A stretch of 64,000 nucleotides of DNA from Faecalibacter bovis (GTDB lineage Bacteria > Bacteroidota > Bacteroidia > Flavobacteriales > Weeksellaceae), in NCBI RefSeq assembly GCF_017948305.1, contig NZ_CP072842.1:1404001-1468000 (forward strand). Reading direction: 5' to 3'. This document shows, in pieces, positions 16,061-25,831 of the stretch (positions are counted from its first letter, which is position 1; each line of letters begins with the position of its first letter). Under the pieces are notes generated by a model. That model had not been told where the DNA came from. It saw only the letters and a list, made by a program, of their open reading frames with translations, and did not search any database. A program made the translations under genes and the position numbers.

Positions 16061-19000
16061 ATGTCAACAAAAAACAAAACAAGTCAATTCTCAAAAATTC
16101 GTATTGGGTTAGCTTCTCCAGAATCGATTCTTCAAGAATCTAAAGGTGAAGTTTTAAAACCTGAAACGATTAACTATAGAACGCACAAACCAGAGCGTGA
16201 CGGTTTATTCTGTGAGCGTATCTTTGGACCTGTAAAGGATTACGAATGTGCCTGCGGAAAATATAAAAGAATCCGTTATAAAGGTATTGTTTGTGACCGT
16301 TGTGGGGTTGAAGTTACAGAAAAGAAAGTTCGTCGTGAGCGTATTGGACACATTAACTTAGTTGTTCCAATTGCACACATTTGGTATTTCCGTTCACTTC
16401 CTAATAAAATTGGTTACATCCTAGGATTACCATCTAAGAAATTAGATATGGTAATTTACTATGAAAGATATGTAGTTATCCAACCAGGTATCGCAAAAGG
16501 ACCAGAAGGTGAAGAATTAAATAAATTAGATTTCTTATCTGAAGAAGAGTACTTAGACATCTTAGAAACTCTTCCAATCGAGAATCAATATTTAGAAGAT
16601 TCAGATCCTAATAAGTTTGTAGCGAAAATGGGAGCTGAAGCTCTTGAGGATTTATTATCTCGCGTAGATTTAGATTCTTTATCTTACGAATTAAGACACA
16701 AAGCACATCACGAAACTTCTAAACAACGTCGTACTGAAGCGTTAAAACGTTTACAAGTTGTTGAGTCGTTACGTGAATCAAATATGCACCACGTAAATCG
16801 TCCAGAGTGGATGGTAATGCGTGTTATTCCGGTTATTCCACCAGAATTACGCCCATTAGTTCCATTAGATGGTGGTCGTTTTGCAACGTCAGATTTAAAT
16901 GATTTATACCGTCGTGTAATTATCCGTAACAATCGTTTAAAACGATTAATGGAGATCAAAGCGCCAGAAGTAATCTTACGTAATGAAAAACGTATGTTAC
17001 AAGAGGCAGTTGATTCATTATTCGATAACACACGTAAAGCATCTGCTGTTAAAGCTGATGGTAACCGTCCGTTAAAATCATTATCTGATTCATTAAAAGG
17101 TAAACAAGGTCGTTTCCGTCAAAACTTATTAGGGAAACGTGTAGATTATTCTGCTCGTTCTGTAATTGTTGTTGGACCGACTTTAAAATTACACGAGTGT
17201 GGGTTACCTAAAGATATGGCAGCTGAATTATACAAACCATTCGTTGTTCGTAAATTAATCGAGCGTGGAATTGTTAAAACAGTTAAGTCTGCTAAGAAAA
17301 TTATCGATAGAAAAGAGCCAGTTGTTTGGGATATTTTAGAAAATGTAATTAAAGGTCACCCAGTTTTATTAAACCGTGCCCCTACGTTACACCGTTTAGG
17401 TATCCAAGCATTCCAACCGAAATTAATCGAAGGTAAAGCGATTCGTTTACATCCATTAGTGTGTACTGCCTTCAATGCCGATTTCGATGGTGACCAGATG
17501 GCCGTTCACTTACCATTAGGACCTGAGGCTGTTTTAGAAGCGCAATTATTAATGTTAGCTTCTCAAAACATCTTAAATCCTGCTAATGGTTCTCCTATTA
17601 CTGTACCTTCTCAGGATATGGTTCTTGGTCTATATTACATGACTAAAATCCGTTATTCTACAGAGGAAGTAAAAGTTAAAGGTGAAGGATTAACATTCTA
17701 TTCTGATGAGGAAGTTCAAATTGCTTACAACGAAAAAGCAATTGACTTAAATGCACCGATTAAAGTTAAAACAATCGTTCGTGAAGGAGAAGAGTTAGTT
17801 TCTAAAATTATCGAAACTTCTGTTGGACGTGTTTTATTTAACCAAATCGTACCAAAACAGGTAGGATATATTAATGAGGTATTAACGAAAAAATCGTTAC
17901 GTACTATTATTAATAAAATCATCAAGATTACTGATTTCCCTACAACAGCTGCGTTCTTAGACGATATGAAAGGTCTAGGATACCGTAATGCCTTTGAAGG
18001 TGGTTTATCATTCTCTTTAGGTGATATCTTAATTCCAGAACAAAAGAAAGACCTTATCTCTGGTGCAATTTCTCAAGTAGAAAACATCAAGATGAACTAT
18101 AACATGGGTCTTATTACAAATAATGAGCGTTACAATCAAGTTATTGACGTTTGGACAACAACAAACGCAACTTTAACTGAAATTGTAATGAAGCGTATGA
18201 CTGAAGACCAACAAGGATTTAACTCTGTATTCATGATGCTTGATTCTGGAGCACGTGGATCTAAAGAGCAAATTCGTCAGTTATCAGGTATGCGTGGATT
18301 AATGGCGAAACCTCAAAAAGCTGGTTCATCAGGAGGGGACATCATTGAAAATCCAATTATCTCTAACTTCCGTGAAGGTTTATCAATTTTAGAGTACTTT
18401 ATTTCTTCGCACGGGGCGCGTAAAGGTCTTGCCGATACTGCCTTAAAAACTGCCGATGCCGGGTATTTAACTCGTCGTTTAGTTGACGTTGCACAAGACG
18501 TTATCGTAATGTCTGAAGACTGTGGTACTTTAAGAGGATTAGAAGTTACAGCACTTAAGAAAAAAGAAGAAATCGTTGAAAGAATTTCTGATCGTATCTT
18601 AGGTCGTACATCTTTACAAGAAGTATTTAACCCAGAAAATGGTGAATTAATTGCTGATGGTGGACAATTAATTACGGAAGAAATTGCTGATGCGATTGAA
18701 GCAGCAGGAATTGAAGTAGTTGAAGTTCGTTCTCCATTAACTTGTGAGGCTAAAACTGGTATTTGTGCTAAATGTTACGGACGTAACTTAGCTACTGGTA
18801 AATTAGTTCAACGAGGTGAGTCTGTTGGTGTTGTTGCAGCACAGTCTATTGGTGAGCCAGGTACACAGTTAACGTTACGTACTTTCCACGTTGGGGGTAC
18901 TGCCGGAAACGTTTCTGAGCAAAATACTTTAAATGCTAAAGTAGATGGTACAGTAGAATTTGATGATTTACGTACAGTTAAATCTGAAACTGAGGATGGA

Positions 19001-20335
19001 AATATCGTTGATATTGTAGTTTCTCGTTCTACAGAGATGAAGTTAATTGATGCAGCAGGAAATGTTCGTCAAACAACTAATATTGCTTATGGTACAATCT
19101 TATTAGTAGAAAACGGAAGTAAAGTTACTAAAGGTCAAGAAATCGGTAGCTGGGATTCATATAATGGGGTAATCGTTGCTGAATCTACTGGACGTATTGA
19201 ATACGAACAATTAGAGCAAGGTATTACATTCCAAATTGAAATCGATGAGCAAACAGGTTTCCAAGAAAAAGTAATTTCTGAATCACGTAATAAAAAATTA
19301 GTTCCTGCGTTACGTGTTATCACGTCAGATGGAGAGGAAAAAACTTACAACTTACCAGTTGGAGCCCACTTAATGGTTAATGACGGTGACAAAATTAAAG
19401 CTGGTAAAGTATTAGTTAAGATCCCTCGTAAATCTGCTAAAACAGGGGATATTACAGGAGGTTTACCTCGTATTACAGAGTTATTAGAAGCTCGTAATCC
19501 ATCTAACCCATCAGTAGTTTGTGAGATGGATGGTGTGGTAACTTTTGGTAAAATTAAGCGTGGTAACCGTGAGATTATTGTAGAATCTAAAAACGGAGAA
19601 ATTCGTCGTTACTTAGTAAAATTATCTGCTCAAATCTTAGTTCAAGAAAATGACTTTATCCGTGCGGGTGAACCATTATCTGATGGAGCAATTACTCCAG
19701 AGGATATTTTAAGAATTAAAGGGCCTACAGCAGTTCAAGAATACTTAGTAAATGAAATCCAAGATGTTTACCGTTTACAAGGGGTAAAAATCGACGATAA
19801 ACACTTCGAAATCATCGTACGTCAAATGTTACGTAAGGTTAGAATTGTTGACTCAGGAGATTCTCGTTTCTTAGAAGATAGTTTAGAGCATAAAGATGAC
19901 TTCATGATTGAAAATGATCGTTTATTCGGTATGAAGGTTGTTGAAGATGCAGGTGATTCTACAGAATTACATGCAGGTCAAATCATCACAGCACGTGAGT
20001 TACGTGATGAAAACTCTAAATTAAAACGTGAAGATAAAAACTTAGTAACAGCACGTGAAGCTATGCCAGCTACAGCGCAGGCAGTTTTACAAGGTATTAC
20101 AAGAGCATCGTTACAAACAAAATCATTCATGTCAGCGGCATCGTTCCAGGAAACAACTAAAGTTTTAAATGAAGCTGCAGTTGCTGGTAAAGTTGATAGC
20201 TTAAATGGATTGAAAGAAAATGTAATTGTTGGTCACTTAATTCCTGCTGGAACTGGTCTTAAAGAATATCAAGACATCATCGTAGGATCCAACCGAGAAT
20301 ACGAAGAATTAATAAACGCAAAACAAGAATTATAA
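16061..20335 (+). CDS. rpoC: DNA-directed RNA polymerase subunit beta'
   Basis: A 1424-residue beta' subunit. The catalytic Mg motif NADFDGDQM is at residues 472-480. The N-terminal zinc ribbon (Cys63, Cys65, Cys78, Cys81) and the second zinc site ([11 protein letters not shown], about residue 894) are complete. The bridge-helix/trigger-loop regions ([35 protein letters not shown]) are standard. The start ATG at 16061 gives the usual [21 protein letters not shown]-terminus. It lies 61 bases after rpoB; its stop overlaps the next gene's ATG (TAATG). Confidence 0.98.
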   Translation: MSTKNKTSQFSKIRIGLASPESILQESKGEVLKPETINYRTHKPERDGLFCERIFGPVKDYECACGKYKRIRYKGIVCDRCGVEVTEKKVRRERIGHINLVVPIAHIWYFRSLPNKIGYILGLPSKKLDMVIYYERYVVIQPGIAKGPEGEELNKLDFLSEEEYLDILETLPIENQYLEDSDPNKFVAKMGAEALEDLLSRVDLDSLSYELRHKAHHETSKQRRTEALKRLQVVESLRESNMHHVNRPEWMVMRVIPVIPPELRPLVPLDGGRFATSDLNDLYRRVIIRNNRLKRLMEIKAPEVILRNEKRMLQEAVDSLFDNTRKASAVKADGNRPLKSLSDSLKGKQGRFRQNLLGKRVDYSARSVIVVGPTLKLHECGLPKDMAAELYKPFVVRKLIERGIVKTVKSAKKIIDRKEPVVWDILENVIKGHPVLLNRAPTLHRLGIQAFQPKLIEGKAIRLHPLVCTAFNADFDGDQMAVHLPLGPEAVLEAQLLMLASQNILNPANGSPITVPSQDMVLGLYYMTKIRYSTEEVKVKGEGLTFYSDEEVQIAYNEKAIDLNAPIKVKTIVREGEELVSKIIETSVGRVLFNQIVPKQVGYINEVLTKKSLRTIINKIIKITDFPTTAAFLDDMKGLGYRNAFEGGLSFSLGDILIPEQKKDLISGAISQVENIKMNYNMGLITNNERYNQVIDVWTTTNATLTEIVMKRMTEDQQGFNSVFMMLDSGARGSKEQIRQLSGMRGLMAKPQKAGSSGGDIIENPIISNFREGLSILEYFISSHGARKGLADTALKTADAGYLTRRLVDVAQDVIVMSEDCGTLRGLEVTALKKKEEIVERISDRILGRTSLQEVFNPENGELIADGGQLITEEIADAIEAAGIEVVEVRSPLTCEAKTGICAKCYGRNLATGKLVQRGESVGVVAAQSIGEPGTQLTLRTFHVGGTAGNVSEQNTLNAKVDGTVEFDDLRTVKSETEDGNIVDIVVSRSTEMKLIDAAGNVRQTTNIAYGTILLVENGSKVTKGQEIGSWDSYNGVIVAESTGRIEYEQLEQGITFQIEIDEQTGFQEKVISESRNKKLVPALRVITSDGEEKTYNLPVGAHLMVNDGDKIKAGKVLVKIPRKSAKTGDITGGLPRITELLEARNPSNPSVVCEMDGVVTFGKIKRGNREIIVESKNGEIRRYLVKLSAQILVQENDFIRAGEPLSDGAITPEDILRIKGPTAVQEYLVNEIQDVYRLQGVKIDDKHFEIIVRQMLRKVRIVDSGDSRFLEDSLEHKDDFMIENDRLFGMKVVEDAGDSTELHAGQIITARELRDENSKLKREDKNLVTAREAMPATAQAVLQGITRASLQTKSFMSAASFQETTKVLNEAAVAGKVDSLNGLKENVIVGHLIPAGTGLKEYQDIIVGSNREYEELINAKQEL

Positions 20336-20625
20336 TGTCAGAAAATCAACAAAACGAAGGATTAAACATTGAGTTAAACGAATTAGTAGCTCAAGGAGTT
20401 TATGCAACAGGAGCAATCATCAACCACTCAGCATCTGAGTTCGTTGTAGATTTCGTACAATTTATGCCAGGTGCTAGACCAAGCGTAAAATCTCGTATCA
20501 TTTTATCTCCTTTACAAGCTAAACAATTAGCTTCTTCATTAGCTGAAAATGTAGCTACTTTCGAAAAAAACTTTGGTGAGATTAAACAACCTCAACAAAA
20601 CGGAACAGCAAACTACGAAGCTTAA
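20335..20625 (+). CDS. DUF3467 family small protein coupled to rpoC
   Basis: A 96-residue acidic soluble protein of the uncharacterised DUF3467 family. The visible core is an alternating beta pattern, GVYATGAIINHSASEFVVDF, then FMPGARPSVKSRIILSP and helix LQAKQLASSLAENVATFEKN, which suggests a small sandwich fold. Its ATG shares one base with the rpoC TAA, so translation is coupled to beta' synthesis; a terminator follows it, making it the last gene of the polymerase operon. Known families give no activity. A role linked to RNA polymerase is an inference from position. Confidence 0.85.
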   Translation: MSENQQNEGLNIELNELVAQGVYATGAIINHSASEFVVDFVQFMPGARPSVKSRIILSPLQAKQLASSLAENVATFEKNFGEIKQPQQNGTANYEA

Positions 20626-20649
20626 TTAATTTAAAGCTTTAATAAGATA

Positions 20650-20681
20650 AGCCGTTGGATTTATATCCAACGGCTTTTTTA
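20650..20681 (+). terminator. Terminator of the rpoBC-DUF3467 operon
   Basis: Perfect 11-bp stem AGCCGTTGGAT (20650-20660) / ATCCAACGGCT (20665-20675), loop TTAT, then a T-run to 20680. Confidence 0.92.
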
Positions 20682-20797
20682 TTGCGATATTCTTAATAAG
20701 TTAGAATCATGTACTGTCTTATTTATTAAAAAGATAAAATATCACTATTAAATTTATCAAATTAGTAAAATTTTTATTAACATTAATTTTATGCTTT

Positions 20798-20829
20798 TTT
20801 GAATTGGTTTAAAAAATTCATTAGATTTG
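20798..20829 (+). promoter_or_regulatory. Promoter of the 2-oxoacid dehydrogenase E2 gene
   Basis: TTTG (20798-20801), 20-base spacer, TAGATTTG (20822-20829), 25 bases before the ATG. Good fit to the Bacteroidota consensus. The rest of the 229-base gap (20626-20854) shows only the upstream terminator. Confidence 0.7.
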
Positions 20830-20854
20830 TATAACAAGCTAAATACATTATATA

Positions 20855-22174
20855 ATGTCTGACTATAAATTAATTTTACCTTCTATGGGTGAAGGTGTAA
20901 TGGAAGCTACTGTTACAAATTGGATTAAGAATATTGGTGATTCAATCTCTGAAGACGAATCTGTTGTAGAAATTGCAACGGATAAAGTAGATTCTGATGT
21001 TCCATCTCCGGTAGCAGGAATTTTAAAAGAAATTTTAGTTCCAGTTGACGGAATTGCTAAAGTTGGTGAACCAATTGCTATTTTAACAGTTGAAGGAATA
21101 GGATCTGAAGAAGTAGAACCAAAAGCTACAGATGTAGTTGCTGAAGCTCCGAAAGAGGTTGTAGAAGCAGCACAAACAATCCAACAGGAAATTAAATCTG
21201 CATTACCACAAATAAATGATGATTTTAAATCAGAAAAATTCTATTCTCCATTAGTTCGTTCTATAGCAAAAGAAGAAGGTATTTCTGACTCAGAGTTAGA
21301 TACAATTTCTGGAACAGGAGCCTCAGGTCGAGTTACAAAAGAAGATATTAAAAAGTATTTATCTAATCGTGCTAATCCTACTACAAAGCAAGTTGTTGAA
21401 ACAGTTAAACAACCAACGCCAATTGCTGCTGCACCAATACAGCAACCAGTTGCTTTTGTTGATGGAGAGGACGAAATTATAGAAATGGATAGAATGCGTA
21501 AAATTATTGCGCAAAATATGGTTTCTGCAAAACAAACAGCTCCTCACGTAACATCTTTTGTTGAAGTTGATATGACAAATGTTGTATTATGGAGAGAGAA
21601 GAATAAAAAAGAATTTGAAAAGAAGCATGGTGAAAAAATTACTTTTATGCCAATTTTCATCGATGCAGTTACACGTGCTATTCAAGATTTCCCGATGATT
21701 AATGTTTCTGTTGATGGAGATAAAATCATTAAGAAAAAGAATATCAATATAGGTATGGCTGCTGCATTACCTTCAGGAAATTTAATTGTTCCTGTTATCA
21801 AAAATGCAGATCAATACAATTTAGCTGGTTTAGCTAAACAAGTGAATGATTTAGCAGTTAGATCTAGAGGAAATAAATTAAAACCTACAGATATACAAGG
21901 TGGAACTTACACCATAACAAATATTGGTACTTTTGGAAATGTGTTAGGAACGCCAATTATTCCACAACCTCAAGTTGCGATTTTAGCAGTAGGTGCTATT
22001 GTAAAAAAACCAGCTGTTATTGAAACACCAATAGGAGATGTAATTGGAATTCGTCATAAAATGTATTTATCTCACGCATACGATCATCGTGTAGTTGATG
22101 GTGCATTAGGAGGTATGTTTGTGAAGAGAGTAGCAGAATATTTAGAAGCTTTCGATATCAACACACCAGTTTAA
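20855..22174 (+). CDS. Dihydrolipoamide acyltransferase (E2) of a 2-oxoacid dehydrogenase complex
   Basis: A 439-residue E2 with the standard order: one N-terminal lipoyl domain (lysine in EIATDKVDSDVPSP), an acidic/Ala linker, a peripheral E1/E3-binding domain (YSPLVRSIAKEEGISDSEL, SGTGASGRVTKEDI), a second linker, and the catalytic domain ending in YDHRVVDGALGG, whose His and Asp are the acyltransfer residues. The single lipoyl domain and sequence style favour a branched-chain 2-oxoacid or orphan E2 over the pyruvate E2, but the substrate is not decided. No E1 or E3 gene is adjacent; it has its own promoter and terminator. Confidence 0.9.
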   Translation: MSDYKLILPSMGEGVMEATVTNWIKNIGDSISEDESVVEIATDKVDSDVPSPVAGILKEILVPVDGIAKVGEPIAILTVEGIGSEEVEPKATDVVAEAPKEVVEAAQTIQQEIKSALPQINDDFKSEKFYSPLVRSIAKEEGISDSELDTISGTGASGRVTKEDIKKYLSNRANPTTKQVVETVKQPTPIAAAPIQQPVAFVDGEDEIIEMDRMRKIIAQNMVSAKQTAPHVTSFVEVDMTNVVLWREKNKKEFEKKHGEKITFMPIFIDAVTRAIQDFPMINVSVDGDKIIKKKNINIGMAAALPSGNLIVPVIKNADQYNLAGLAKQVNDLAVRSRGNKLKPTDIQGGTYTITNIGTFGNVLGTPIIPQPQVAILAVGAIVKKPAVIETPIGDVIGIRHKMYLSHAYDHRVVDGALGGMFVKRVAEYLEAFDINTPV

Positions 22175-22195
22175 AAATTTTTCAATATAATATAT

Positions 22196-22227
22196 AAAAC
22201 CTTTGATTTCGGTCAAAGGTTTTTTTA
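22196..22227 (+). terminator. Terminator of the E2 gene
   Basis: Stem AACCTTTGA (22198-22206) / TCAAAGGTT (22213-22221), 6-base loop TTTCGG, followed by a T-run. Confidence 0.85.
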
Positions 22228-22260
22228 TACCTTTAGAAAACAAAAGCTATAATTCAAACT

Positions 22261-22767
22261 ATGGGATCATTTATTTCATTACTTATAATTATTTTAGGAT
22301 TTATTATTTTTTGCGCAATTTTCTTTTTCGTTTCAGTTTCTGATGCAAAAGTGAGAGAGAAAAGTACGTTAGAAATTTTAAAATCTTTACCTAAAAATAT
22401 AACTGATAAATGGGTAGTTAGATACAATATTGGTAGACCACAAGGAAGATTCTTGAAAATGAAAACTTTTCAAGGAAGTGGTGTATTATATATTGATCAG
22501 AATGAAATACATTTTGAAGATGTATTAGGAAATGAATCTCATGTATTTCAATTAAACGAATGCAAAATTTCTTGGGTTGAAAATAAAATTAACGGAATTA
22601 CGAATTCTTTTAAAATTGTTGACCAAGATCGTGCAATGTATTTCTATGTAGAAAAGGGTATTTCAGTTGTTAATTCGATTGAAGAAAATGCTTCTACTTC
22701 AGAATTATATTCTTATCTAAAAATGCTTCGTAAAGCGAATAAAAAGCAAACTAAAACAATTGAGTAG
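22261..22767 (+). CDS. Hypothetical single-span membrane protein
   Basis: A 168-residue protein with one N-terminal membrane segment (residues 4-27, Ile/Phe-rich) and a cytoplasmic or periplasmic domain of about 140 residues with alternating beta pattern (GSGVLYIDQNEIHFEDVLG, HVFQLNECKISWVE), reminiscent of small PH/GRAM-like beta barrels; that resemblance is weak. It ends in a lysine-rich tail. Its last 17 bases overlap the 3' end of the convergent gene at 22751-23233. Not recognised; no function proposed. Confidence 0.7.
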   Translation: MGSFISLLIIILGFIIFCAIFFFVSVSDAKVREKSTLEILKSLPKNITDKWVVRYNIGRPQGRFLKMKTFQGSGVLYIDQNEIHFEDVLGNESHVFQLNECKISWVENKINGITNSFKIVDQDRAMYFYVEKGISVVNSIEENASTSELYSYLKMLRKANKKQTKTIE

Positions 22768-23233
22768 GTAGGTGAATTGTTAATCCAGCTCTAAACCCAT
22801 TCATGTTTTTAAAATCTTCGTATTCTCTAAATTCAAAAGCATAACCTGCATTAAATTCTAATAAACTCAATACTGCAAAACCAACTTTTGGTGTAATTGT
22901 CCACGGGGAAAAGTCAACTCTAGCTGAGTAAAATGCAGAATTAATATTACTTGAATATGGATCGCCTGGATTATTCTTGAAATTAAAAAGATATCCAAAC
23001 CCTACTTCAGGAATTGCACGAAACTGATCTTGCATATACCCTAAATTAACATTTGCATTAATTGTAAATATATTGTCGTTTTCTTGGACCAAATATAAGT
23101 CTGTTCCCAATCGACCATAGTTTCCATTCCAATATTCGTATCCAGCATTTAATACAAAATACGATGTTGTTTTCTTTTGTGCGTTCACAACAAAAGAAGT
23201 TAGAAGAAATAATAATGCAAATAATCTTTTCAT
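22751..23233 (-). CDS. Hypothetical outer-membrane beta-barrel protein
   Basis: A 160-residue secreted protein: signal peptide MKRLFALLFLLTSFVVNAQ, then repeated amphipathic strands rich in Tyr/Asn/Gly (YFVLNAGYEYWNGNYGRLGT; ANVNLGYMQDQFRAIPEVGF), ending in LPTQLF with C-terminal Phe. This is the composition of a small outer-membrane barrel. It lies downstream of the HtrA/Deg gene on the same strand but behind a strong terminator, so it probably has its own promoter. It overlaps the convergent gene by 17 bases. Family not named. Confidence 0.72.
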   Translation of the reverse strand: MKRLFALLFLLTSFVVNAQKKTTSYFVLNAGYEYWNGNYGRLGTDLYLVQENDNIFTINANVNLGYMQDQFRAIPEVGFGYLFNFKNNPGDPYSSNINSAFYSARVDFSPWTITPKVGFAVLSLLEFNAGYAFEFREYEDFKNMNGFRAGLTIHLPTQLF

Positions 23234-23295
23234 TTTGTAAAATTACAATTTATCAGTTAAAGAATATAAAGTTGAATAATCGAAATTTGAGAAAT

Positions 23296-23336
23296 AAAAA
23301 ATCGGGCAATTGCTTTTAGTCAATTGCCCGATTTTT
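23296..23336. terminator. Bidirectional terminator downstream of the HtrA/Deg protease gene
   Basis: Perfect 16-bp stem AAAAATCGGGCAATTG (23296-23311) / CAATTGCCCGATTTTT (23321-23336), 9-base loop. T-runs on both strands; it ends the minus-strand protease transcript. Confidence 0.93.
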
Positions 23337-23369
23337 CCTGTATAAATATCTAAATGAAATTCGAAATTA

Positions 23370-24875
23370 TTAATCCATTTGGAAACCTTTAGTATAAATT
23401 CTACCGTAGAAATCAGCGAATTTAATACTTACACGACCTTTATGGTTTTTCAAGATTTTCTCAATGTCTTGTTGAGAAGAAACTTCTTTATCATTTACTG
23501 ATAAGATAATGAATTCTTTCTGAACTCCAGCACCAGCTAATTTTCCGTTTGGTTCAATATCTTTAACCATAACACCATAATTAATACCAAAGTTATCTTT
23601 TTGTCTTTCAGTCAACGGCTCAAAAGTAGCTCCTAAAACCTCAGCAGGTGTTAAATCTGCTTTGCTTCTAGTCGAAGCATTTCCTTTTGCATCTTTTAAA
23701 GTTAACGTAAACTCACGCTCTTTACCATCTCTTAAAACAGTAACAGTTACTTTATCACCAGGACGTTTGCTACCAATTTGGAATGATAAGTTAGAGAATG
23801 AATTAATATTTTTACCATCAATTTGTGTAATAATATCTCCATTCTTGATACCTGCATCAATCGCAGAACCGTTGTTAGTTACATTTGTAACCATTACACC
23901 TTTACCAGTTTTGATATTTTTCTTTTCTTGTGCGTTATATGCTTTTACGGCTTGGTCATCAGATAAATCAAAACCTTGAATACCTAAATATCCTCTTTGT
24001 ACTAAACCGTATTTTTTAATATCCTCTACAACTTTCTTAACTAAATTAGCTGGAACAGCAAAACCGTAACCCGCATAAGAACCTGTTGGCGAAGAAATCG
24101 CAGTATTGATACCGATTAAATCTCCGTTCGCGTTTACTAAAGCTCCACCAGAGTTACCTGGATTAATTGCAGCATCTGTTTGAATAAATGATTCGATTGG
24201 AGAATCAGAGTTTTGTCTTAATAAATTAATACTTCTACCTTTTGCAGAAATAATACCCGCTGTTACAGTAGAATTTAAACCAAATGGATTACCAACAGCT
24301 AACACCCAATCACCAACATTAATCACATCCGAATCTACAAATTTGATAAATGGTAAACCTTTGTCTTCAATTTTTAACAGAGCAATATCAGTACTTGGAT
24401 CCGAACCGATTAAATCTGCTGTATATGTTTTTTGATTATTTAATTTAACTTCAATTTTATTCGCACCCTTAATCACGTGGTTATTTGTCACAATATAACC
24501 ATCAGCCGAGATAATTACACCAGATCCAGAACCTGCAGGTTGATTTTCATCCGCTTGGCTACGTCCTTGTTGTCTTTGTTCAGGAAATCCAAAGAAGAAA
24601 TCAAATGGATCCATTCCTCTTTGTTGTCTTTGCGATTGTGGCTGGTAATTATTAATGGCAACAACTGTGTTTACGGTTTTATTTGCAGCATCTACAAAAC
24701 TTGGAGCATTATAATTATAGTTACCTTTGTAATCAACAAATTCAAAATCTCCATTTTGTAGATTTGAATTTGTTACTAAAGGATTTTCGATTTTATCTTG
24801 TAATAAATAGAATCCTCCTAAAGTAGTCATAGAACTCATAAGTCCTACTAACATGTAGTTTGTATATTTTTTCAT
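23370..24875 (-). CDS. degP: Periplasmic HtrA/Deg serine protease (Do family)
   Basis: A 501-residue protease that degrades or refolds damaged envelope proteins. N-terminal hydrophobic segment (about residues 7-26) for export or anchoring; a linker rich in Gln, Arg and Phe; trypsin-like domain with His133 (TNNHVIKG), Asp163 (STDIALLKI) and Ser242 (NPGNSGGAL); then two PDZ domains (from about residue 290 with RGYLGIQGFDLS, and from about 405). The triad is complete. A minus-strand promoter TTG-N21-TAAATTTG lies 50 bases upstream, and a strong terminator follows. DegP versus DegQ naming is not resolvable by sequence alone. Confidence 0.95.
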   Translation of the reverse strand: MKKYTNYMLVGLMSSMTTLGGFYLLQDKIENPLVTNSNLQNGDFEFVDYKGNYNYNAPSFVDAANKTVNTVVAINNYQPQSQRQQRGMDPFDFFFGFPEQRQQGRSQADENQPAGSGSGVIISADGYIVTNNHVIKGANKIEVKLNNQKTYTADLIGSDPSTDIALLKIEDKGLPFIKFVDSDVINVGDWVLAVGNPFGLNSTVTAGIISAKGRSINLLRQNSDSPIESFIQTDAAINPGNSGGALVNANGDLIGINTAISSPTGSYAGYGFAVPANLVKKVVEDIKKYGLVQRGYLGIQGFDLSDDQAVKAYNAQEKKNIKTGKGVMVTNVTNNGSAIDAGIKNGDIITQIDGKNINSFSNLSFQIGSKRPGDKVTVTVLRDGKEREFTLTLKDAKGNASTRSKADLTPAEVLGATFEPLTERQKDNFGINYGVMVKDIEPNGKLAGAGVQKEFIILSVNDKEVSSQQDIEKILKNHKGRVSIKFADFYGRIYTKGFQMD

Positions 24876-24925
24876 TTTGATAAAAATTAAATTAATTGAG
24901 TTTAGTTTTATTGTTTTGCTTATTT

Positions 24926-24957
24926 CAAATTTAAGACCAAAACTTTAACATTTGCAA
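24926..24957 (-). promoter_or_regulatory. Putative promoter of the HtrA/Deg protease gene
   Basis: On the minus strand TTG (24957-24955), 21-base spacer, TAAATTTG (24933-24926), 50 bases before the start at 24875. It fits the Bacteroidota pattern at the long end of the spacing range. Confidence 0.55.
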
Positions 24958-25052
24958 TCTGTTTAACTCATATTTAACAAATTTGTCAATTTTATTAAAT
25001 AATACTTAAGAGTGAAGAAAATTTATTTATTTTGTAAAAATTATTAAAAGAA

Positions 25053-25829
25053 GTGAAAATTAAATTCTATAAATATCAAGGTGCTGGGAATGATTTTGTG
25101 ATGATCGATAATAGAGAGGGCAATTTTCCTGTTAATAAAGATATAATTGAACACATTTGTGATCGCAATTTTGGAATTGGTGGTGATGGATTGATTTTGT
25201 TAGAAAATGACGCAGAAACTGATTTCAGAATGGTATATTTTAATTCTGATGGTAACGAAAGTACAATGTGTGGGAACGGAGGACGTTGTATTGTTCGTTT
25301 TGCGCATGATTTAGAAGTTACAGACGAGAATATGACTTTTAATGCAATCGATGGTTTACATCACGCAGTTGTTGATGGCGAAACGATAAGATTACAAATG
25401 ATCGATATTAAAGAAGTAGAAGATCATGACAAATATTTATTCATGAATACAGGTTCTCCACATCATGTTGAATTTGTTGATAGTGTAAAAAATGTTGATG
25501 TTTACAATAGAGGAAAACAAATCCGAAACGGAGCTCCATATTATGAATCAGGTTCTAATGTAAATTTTGTTGAAGTTTTACCCAATCAAACTTTAAAAAT
25601 TAGAACGTATGAACGTGGAGTTGAAGATGAAACTTTGGCATGTGGTACCGGAATTACAGCAGCTGCAATCGCTTCTTACATAAGAGGATTTGTAAAAGAA
25701 AACGACATTCATGTGGAAGCATTGGGCGGAAAATTATCTGTAAATTTTGACGAAAAAAATAATACCTTTGAGAACGTATGGTTAAATGGACCTGCAAAAA
25801 GAGTTTTCGAAGGAGAAATTGAAATTTAA
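25053..25829 (+). CDS. dapF: Diaminopimelate epimerase
   Basis: Converts LL- to meso-diaminopimelate for peptidoglycan and lysine synthesis in the cytosol. 258 residues, starting at a GTG (25053); no in-frame ATG precedes the conserved YQGAGNDFVMID. Both active-site cysteines are present: Cys73 in MCGNGGRC and Cys197 in ACGTGITAAA. The two halves form the usual pseudo-symmetric fold. The stop is two bases before mltG, so the pair forms a peptidoglycan-related operon ending in the terminator at 26861. Confidence 0.96.
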   Translation: MKIKFYKYQGAGNDFVMIDNREGNFPVNKDIIEHICDRNFGIGGDGLILLENDAETDFRMVYFNSDGNESTMCGNGGRCIVRFAHDLEVTDENMTFNAIDGLHHAVVDGETIRLQMIDIKEVEDHDKYLFMNTGSPHHVEFVDSVKNVDVYNRGKQIRNGAPYYESGSNVNFVEVLPNQTLKIRTYERGVEDETLACGTGITAAAIASYIRGFVKENDIHVEALGGKLSVNFDEKNNTFENVWLNGPAKRVFEGEIEI

Positions 25830-25831
25830 CA

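Noticed and set aside
23662-23979. 105-codon plus-strand frame inside the HtrA/Deg gene
   Set aside because: Antisense to the PDZ-coding part of a complete protease gene; no independent support.
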